Shown here: one piece after another, positions 31,945-35,646 of the stretch | How positions within the stretch are numbered: position 1 is the stretch's first letter | How the letters are laid out: every line of letters begins with the position of its first letter | Assembly: GCA_964434385.1 (NCBI GenBank) | Contig: CAYSUW010000015.1 | Location: 1 to 35,646, forward strand | Direction: 5' to 3' | DNA length: 35,646 nt | From: GCA-002700125 sp964434385 | GTDB taxonomy: Bacteria > Chloroflexota > Dehalococcoidia > Lucifugimonadales > Lucifugimonadaceae | Made by a program: the position numbers and the translations under genes | Notes under the pieces: generated by a model | Seen by the model: the letters and a program-made list of their open reading frames with translations, nothing else | What the model was told of the DNA's origin: nothing | Databases searched by the model: none

Positions 31945-32901
31945 ATGGGACAACCATGGGCTTTTTTAAGTGGAAAACAGATTCCCTTGGAAGATGCGAA
32001 AGTTGGAATTATGACACATGCATTGCATTATGGTACAGCTGTGTTTGAGGGGATAAGAGGGAATTGGAATAATGATGCAGAGAAAATGTTCATTTTTAGG
32101 CTTAGAGAACATTATGAAAGGCTTATTCGAGGTTGTAAGATTTTGAAAATCTTTCCTCCGAAATACTCTGATTCTGCAGATAATCAAGAAACTTTTTCTG
32201 TTGATGATTATATTGAAATTACCATCAGTTTATTGAAGAAATGTGGTTATCATGAAGATGTTTATATTAGACCTTTGGCTTTTAAGAGTGAAGAATTGGT
32301 TGCTAATCTAAAATTACATGAATTATCGAGTAATTTTAGTTTAATTATTATTCCTTTTGGTGATTATATTGATAATGAAAGAGCTATCAACTGTCAGACA
32401 TCAAGTTGGAGAAGACCTAATGATTCTATGATGCCTACTGGTGTAAAGTTGTCAGGATTATATACAAATAGCATATTAGCAAAAACTGAAGCTATTTTGG
32501 GTGGTTATGATGAAGCGATATTACTAAATGATGGAGGAACGGTGTCAGAAGGTAGTGGCGAAAACCTTTTTATGGTTTCTGGAGAAGAAATTATCACCCC
32601 TACAGAGACAGATAATTGCTTAATGGGTATCACTAGAGATTCCGTTATTCAACTTGCCAAAAAAGAATTGGGAATTGAAGTAGTTAAACGAAAAATTATC
32701 AGAAGTGAATTGTATTTGGCAGATGAAATATTTTTAACTGGTACAGCAGCTCATATAACCAGTGTAGGAAATATAGATAATCGAGCGATTGGTAATGGAA
32801 AAAAAGGTAAATTCACTAAAGAATTACAGAGAATTTATTTTGATGCTGTAAGTGGGAAAAAAGAAGATTATTTAGAATGGTGTACGCCCCTTGAGATTTA
32901 A
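31945..32901 (+). CDS. ilvE: Branched-chain amino-acid aminotransferase
   Basis: A 318-residue class IV PLP aminotransferase. It has HALHYGTAVFEGIRG near residues 25-39, PLP-binding Lys168 in MPTGVKLSGLYTNS, and SEGSGENLFMVSG (Glu202 region) with FLTGTAAHITSVG. It catalyses the last step of Val, Leu and Ile synthesis or the first of their breakdown. The TAVFEGIRGN loop and full length favour IlvE over D-amino-acid transaminase or PabC. A clear AGGAG lies 7 nt before the ATG. It meets the PHP-like gene head-on with 13 bp between stops. Confidence 0.93.
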   Translation: MGQPWAFLSGKQIPLEDAKVGIMTHALHYGTAVFEGIRGNWNNDAEKMFIFRLREHYERLIRGCKILKIFPPKYSDSADNQETFSVDDYIEITISLLKKCGYHEDVYIRPLAFKSEELVANLKLHELSSNFSLIIIPFGDYIDNERAINCQTSSWRRPNDSMMPTGVKLSGLYTNSILAKTEAILGGYDEAILLNDGGTVSEGSGENLFMVSGEEIITPTETDNCLMGITRDSVIQLAKKELGIEVVKRKIIRSELYLADEIFLTGTAAHITSVGNIDNRAIGNGKKGKFTKELQRIYFDAVSGKKEDYLEWCTPLEI

Positions 32902-32914
32902 TAACTCAATAGGT

Positions 32915-33790
32915 TCAAAATTTATTGTTATTTAGCAGTCTTTTTAAGATTTTTTTTACGGTCAAAAATTTCCAATAAAAAAATTCTAAAGCTGAAGGTA
33001 TTTTTTTAAAAGAATGACTGAAGAACAATTTGAATTTTGAAGGTCTAATTTCTTCGATTTCTATATTTGGTTCATTTCCAAATGCGATAAGTCTTGGATT
33101 AATACTCATTAATGATTCTACAGTTTTCTTTCCTGATATGTTTTCTATAAAATCAGTTGTCTCGTTCAGATTTTGTTCAATTTTTGAAGCTTCATAATTT
33201 ACAAATCCAGAGACTAAATGAACAAAGTTTTCTGAAATAATGAATTGTGAAAAATCCTTAACTTTTATTGGTGATGTACTTAAAAAACTTGAAGAGGATA
33301 ATTGAATTAGGCAATTTTCTTGAATTAATTCATTTATTTTAGTGGGATTTTTTTGAAAATAGTCGTTGTTTTCCACATTTAGCAGTATGGGAGTGAATCC
33401 CATGAAATTTATTAGCCTTAACGTATCACCAAAGTTTTTGGGTAATCCCCAAAAAGGAAATTTTATAGTGATGAATTTTGTGTAGTTAATGGTGACTGCA
33501 ATTTTTTCAGAGATCAAGTCTGGAAGTTCTTTAACCAAATTGTTTTCCATACCAACTAACAAGGTTGTATTATTAATTCCTAAATCAGTTAACAGAGAAG
33601 TTATCTCATCAATTTTTTCTTCTATTTTAGAAGCGCTGTAGTTCTCTGCAAAAGAACTATTTGGACTTTCTACAATTGTTTCTACCCCAATATTGTCAAT
33701 CTTTTTTATAATTTCTAAAGTTTCGTCAATATTATTTATTTTATGATTGATATCAGGAAGTAAATGTCCATTTAAGTCTGTAAAATTCAT
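32915..33790 (-). CDS. Degenerate PHP-domain phosphatase homologue (CpsB/YwqE-like), likely inactive
   Basis: A 291-residue protein that follows CpsB/YwqE tyrosine phosphatases segment by segment: DLNGHLLPDINHK for DxHxHxLPGxDDG, IVESPNSS for IVATPHH, GMENNL for GxEI, FPFWGLPKNFGDTL, GFTPILLNVENNDYFQKNPT for the HPER strand, LIQLSSSSFL, and SGFVN for SDAH. The metal ligands are mostly changed: His to Asn7, Asn44 and Asn138, and Asp to Gly195; His9 and Glu82 remain. It has an extra basic C-terminal tail of about 50 residues with aromatic residues. It probably has no metal phosphatase activity and may bind a partner or serve in regulation. It does not sit by the polysaccharide cluster. Confidence 0.7.
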   Translation of the reverse strand: MNFTDLNGHLLPDINHKINNIDETLEIIKKIDNIGVETIVESPNSSFAENYSASKIEEKIDEITSLLTDLGINNTTLLVGMENNLVKELPDLISEKIAVTINYTKFITIKFPFWGLPKNFGDTLRLINFMGFTPILLNVENNDYFQKNPTKINELIQENCLIQLSSSSFLSTSPIKVKDFSQFIISENFVHLVSGFVNYEASKIEQNLNETTDFIENISGKKTVESLMSINPRLIAFGNEPNIEIEEIRPSKFKLFFSHSFKKIPSALEFFYWKFLTVKKILKRLLNNNKF

Positions 33791-33887
33791 ATTTATAGTT
33801 TATTTTCTATCGAGTTTATTTTCCATTAGAATATTTCTTGAACTATTTTTATAAATAAAAAAATCATATGAATGGTGTTATAAGTAT

Positions 33888-35135
33888 ATGAAATCATTTC
33901 TTGGAAAATTGGATCCTCAAATTTTATCTGCATTGCAGAATGAAGAAAAACGTATAAAAGAAGATATAATTTTGATTGCTTCTGAAAACTATCCATCTAA
34001 ATCAGTTTTAAATGTTACAGGTTCGATATTCTCAAATAAATATGCTGAAGGGTATCCAGGAAAAAGATATTATGCAGGTTGTGAAAATGTTGACGTTGCT
34101 GAGAACATTGCTATTGAGAGAGCTAAAGAACTCTTTCATTGTGAACATGTTAATGTTCAAGTTCACAGTGGCACCCAAGCTAATATGGCTGTGTATTCTG
34201 CACTATTAAATCCAGGAGATAAGATTCTAGGGATGAGATTAGACCAAGGAGGACATCTTAGTCATGGCTCTTCTGTAAACTTTTCAGGTAAATTATATGA
34301 TTTTGATTATTATGGAGTTGAAAAAGAGACTCAAATAATTGATTACAATGAGGTCTTGAGGAAAGCTAAGGATTTTAAACCTAAGTTAATTGTTTGTGGA
34401 GCTAGTGCTTATCCTAGAATAATTGATTTTAAGAAATTTAAAGAAATTGCTAAAGAAGTTAATGCCATTTTATTAGCTGATGTTGCTCACATATCAGGAC
34501 TTATTGCTACTGGATTACATCCTTCTTCTGTAAATGTTGCTGATATAACTACTACTACTACTCATAAAACTCTTAGAGGCCCGAGAGGAGCAATGATTAT
34601 GTGTGACTCAGGTTATGCTTCGAAGATTGATAGAGCGGTTTTCCCTGGGATTCAAGGAGGGCCTTTTATGAACAATATTGCTGCTAAAGCAGTAGCTTTT
34701 AAGGAAGCATTGAATCCAGAATTTAAAACTTATTGCAATCAAATAATCTTAAATTCAAAGGTATTGGCTAAGAATCTACAAGAATTTGGTTTTAGAGTAA
34801 TTTCTGGTGGAACTGATAATCATTTAGTTCTACTTGATGTCACATCAAAGGGTTGTACAGGATTAGAAGTAGAAACTATCCTTAGAAAAATTGGTATAAT
34901 AATTAATAAAAATTCAATACCTTACGATGAATTGTCTCCCAGAGTCACCAGTGGAATAAGATTGGGCACTCCTGCTGTAACAAGTAGAGGAATGAGAGAA
35001 TCAGAAATGGATATTATATCCGAACTGATTGATCAATCAATAAGATTTAAAGAAGATAATAAAAAATTGGAAAAAATCAAACATAAAGCTTTATCATTGG
35101 CTTTGAAGTTTGATGTACCAGGTATAGATGATTAA
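33888..35135 (+). CDS. glyA: Serine hydroxymethyltransferase
   Basis: A 415-residue PLP enzyme interconverting serine and glycine with tetrahydrofolate, supplying one-carbon units. It has LIASENYPSK, KYAEGYPGKRYYAGCENVD, HSGTQANMAVY, DVAHISGLIATGLHP and PLP-binding Lys227 in TTTTTHKTLRGPRG. The length is typical. No SD precedes the ATG, and a TATAAG extended -10-like sequence ends only 4 bp upstream of it. The leader must be short, or the real promoter is farther up. Confidence 0.96.
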   Translation: MKSFLGKLDPQILSALQNEEKRIKEDIILIASENYPSKSVLNVTGSIFSNKYAEGYPGKRYYAGCENVDVAENIAIERAKELFHCEHVNVQVHSGTQANMAVYSALLNPGDKILGMRLDQGGHLSHGSSVNFSGKLYDFDYYGVEKETQIIDYNEVLRKAKDFKPKLIVCGASAYPRIIDFKKFKEIAKEVNAILLADVAHISGLIATGLHPSSVNVADITTTTTHKTLRGPRGAMIMCDSGYASKIDRAVFPGIQGGPFMNNIAAKAVAFKEALNPEFKTYCNQIILNSKVLAKNLQEFGFRVISGGTDNHLVLLDVTSKGCTGLEVETILRKIGIIINKNSIPYDELSPRVTSGIRLGTPAVTSRGMRESEMDIISELIDQSIRFKEDNKKLEKIKHKALSLALKFDVPGIDD

Positions 35136-35161
35136 AAATATGTATTAAATTTGTTTTAGAA

Positions 35162-35170
35162 TGGTATAAT
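35162..35170 (+). promoter_or_regulatory. Extended -10 promoter for rpsF-ssb
   Basis: TGGTATAAT, a perfect TATAAT with a TGn extension, is 35 bp before the rpsF start, in the short gap after glyA. The -35 position holds only a weak TGTATT. It suggests that the rpsF-ssb operon has its own start site. Confidence 0.55.
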
Positions 35171-35192
35171 CATGTGCTGTTGTAAAAATTGT

Positions 35193-35197
35193 AGGAG
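35193..35197 (+). promoter_or_regulatory. SD fixing the rpsF TTG start
   Basis: AGGAG lies 7 nt before TTG at 35205, the only in-frame start that keeps the full S6 N-terminus (RDYELTWIL). Confidence 0.7.
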
Positions 35198-35204
35198 ATT
35201 TTAA

Positions 35205-35567
35205 TTGAGAGATTATGAATTAACATGGATATTAAAAGACAAGATGGAGGATGATGCTAAAGAAAAATCTTTAGAGTCTTTAAAGTCATTTATTACTAGT
35301 TCTGGTGGAGAATCTTTAGTGGTATCTGATTATGGTATGCGGAATCTTTCTTATGAAATAAAAGGTGATAAAAGGGGACACTATTATATGGTTCGATTTT
35401 CTCTTGATCCTTCAAAAGCTCAGCAAATAGAGAGTAAGATGTATGCTGATCAAAATATACTTAGGCATCTTATGATAATTATAAATAGATTTGATTCTCC
35501 TATATCTCCAGAGAAATTAGATGATTCTCCAGTATTTAAAAAAACCAAAACCAAAAGTGAATTATAG
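35205..35567 (+). CDS. rpsF: 30S ribosomal protein bS6
   Basis: A 120-residue S6 protein: YELTWILKDK at the N-terminus, GMRNLSYEIKGDKRGHYYMVRF, and the C-terminal QNILRHLMIIINRFD, followed by a charged tail. It binds 16S rRNA with S18 in the small-subunit platform. It starts at TTG with a clear SD and is followed 26 bp later by ssb, the classic rpsF-ssb order, with rpsR expected beyond the window. Confidence 0.95.
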   Translation: MRDYELTWILKDKMEDDAKEKSLESLKSFITSSGGESLVVSDYGMRNLSYEIKGDKRGHYYMVRFSLDPSKAQQIESKMYADQNILRHLMIIINRFDSPISPEKLDDSPVFKKTKTKSEL

Positions 35568-35593
35568 TAAGATTAATTATCTACGAGGTATAA

Positions 35594-35646
35594 ATGCTTA
35601 ATAAAATTATGTTAATAGGAAATTTAGGAGCTGATCCTGAATTGAG
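35594..35646 (+). CDS. ssb: Single-stranded DNA-binding protein, N-terminal fragment
   Basis: The last 53 bases encode MLNKIMLIGNLGADPEL and then run off the window. This is the conserved start of SSB (first OB-fold strand, MLIGNLGxDPE). A GAGG SD lies 5 nt upstream. Its position right after rpsF supports the call. It coats single-stranded DNA during replication and repair. Confidence 0.9.
   Translation, partial: MLNKIMLIGNLGADPEL

Noticed and set aside
33879..33884. TATAAG right before glyA as evidence for a leaderless transcript
   Set aside because: The predicted start site (about 33890-33891) falls inside the ATG at 33888, so this cannot be the promoter used unless glyA starts later.
1..35646. 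Mobile elements, CRISPR arrays, rRNA or tRNA genes, riboswitches
   Set aside because: No transposase, direct-repeat/spacer array, CCA-ended cloverleaf or conserved RNA core was recognised. A tRNAscan or Infernal run would be the decisive test.

Overview
This is an AT-rich, densely packed bacterial window. By eye it is about one third G+C, intergenic gaps are mostly under 130 bp, and many genes overlap by 4 or 8 bp. TTG and GTG starts are common, and only some genes have a clear Shine-Dalgarno (SD) site. I see no phage, transposase, integrase, CRISPR array, rRNA or tRNA. The style fits a streamlined, free-living, probably marine heterotroph with aerobic respiration (CtaG, OsmC, GMC oxidoreductase). 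Several features would suit a Chloroflexota/SAR202-like lineage: an Ycf45-type R3H/AAA protein beside tmk, PdxST vitamin B6 synthesis, caa3-type CtaG, and GDP-heptose rather than classical LPS genes. That assignment is an inference without a phylogenetic test.

Layout. Positions 1-641 hold the start of one lipoprotein and a complete second one, both on the minus strand. Positions 682-5241 hold a DMT transporter, an alpha/beta hydrolase, a 26-residue cysteine-rich metallothionein-like peptide, an SDR and a ThDP-dependent enzyme. Positions 5373-11960 form a minus-strand nucleotide-sugar operon: gmhA, a fused hddC-gmhB, hddA, two NAD-dependent epimerase/dehydratases, an rfbC-type 3,5-epimerase and a sugar C-methyltransferase. 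This supplies all steps from sedoheptulose-7-P to GDP-D-glycero-D-manno-heptose plus tailoring, but no glycosyltransferase is present. Positions 12011-14762 are a run of small membrane, lipoprotein, cupin, zinc-ribbon and gamma-glutamylcyclotransferase-like genes. Positions 14755-17420 hold an MFS transporter and CtaG flanked by small membrane proteins. Positions 17469-22603 mix strands and carry OsmC, GMC oxidoreductase, a small zinc protein, glutaredoxin, a membrane protein, a beta-propeller interrupted by an in-frame stop, a third lipoprotein, a tautomerase and a Nudix hydrolase.

Positions 22596-30018 are a long minus-strand housekeeping block transcribed as rph, LOG-like, eno, gap, then pdxS, pdxT, R3H/AAA, tmk. 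A good -35/-10 promoter precedes rph. Divergent from it are panE (+), a lipoprotein (-), ilvE (+), a degenerate PHP-phosphatase homologue (-), glyA (+), rpsF (+) and the start of ssb (+), which runs off the window.

Most interesting points: a family of three paralogous lipoproteins whose cysteines come and go in pairs; a tiny CxC-rich peptide missed at ordinary length cut-offs; an rph gene whose conserved N-terminus can only be reached from an ATC codon, with a promoter and SD placed to match; a catalytically stripped CpsB/YwqE-like protein; an HddC-GmhB fusion; and a TAA codon in the middle of an otherwise continuous beta-propeller frame.
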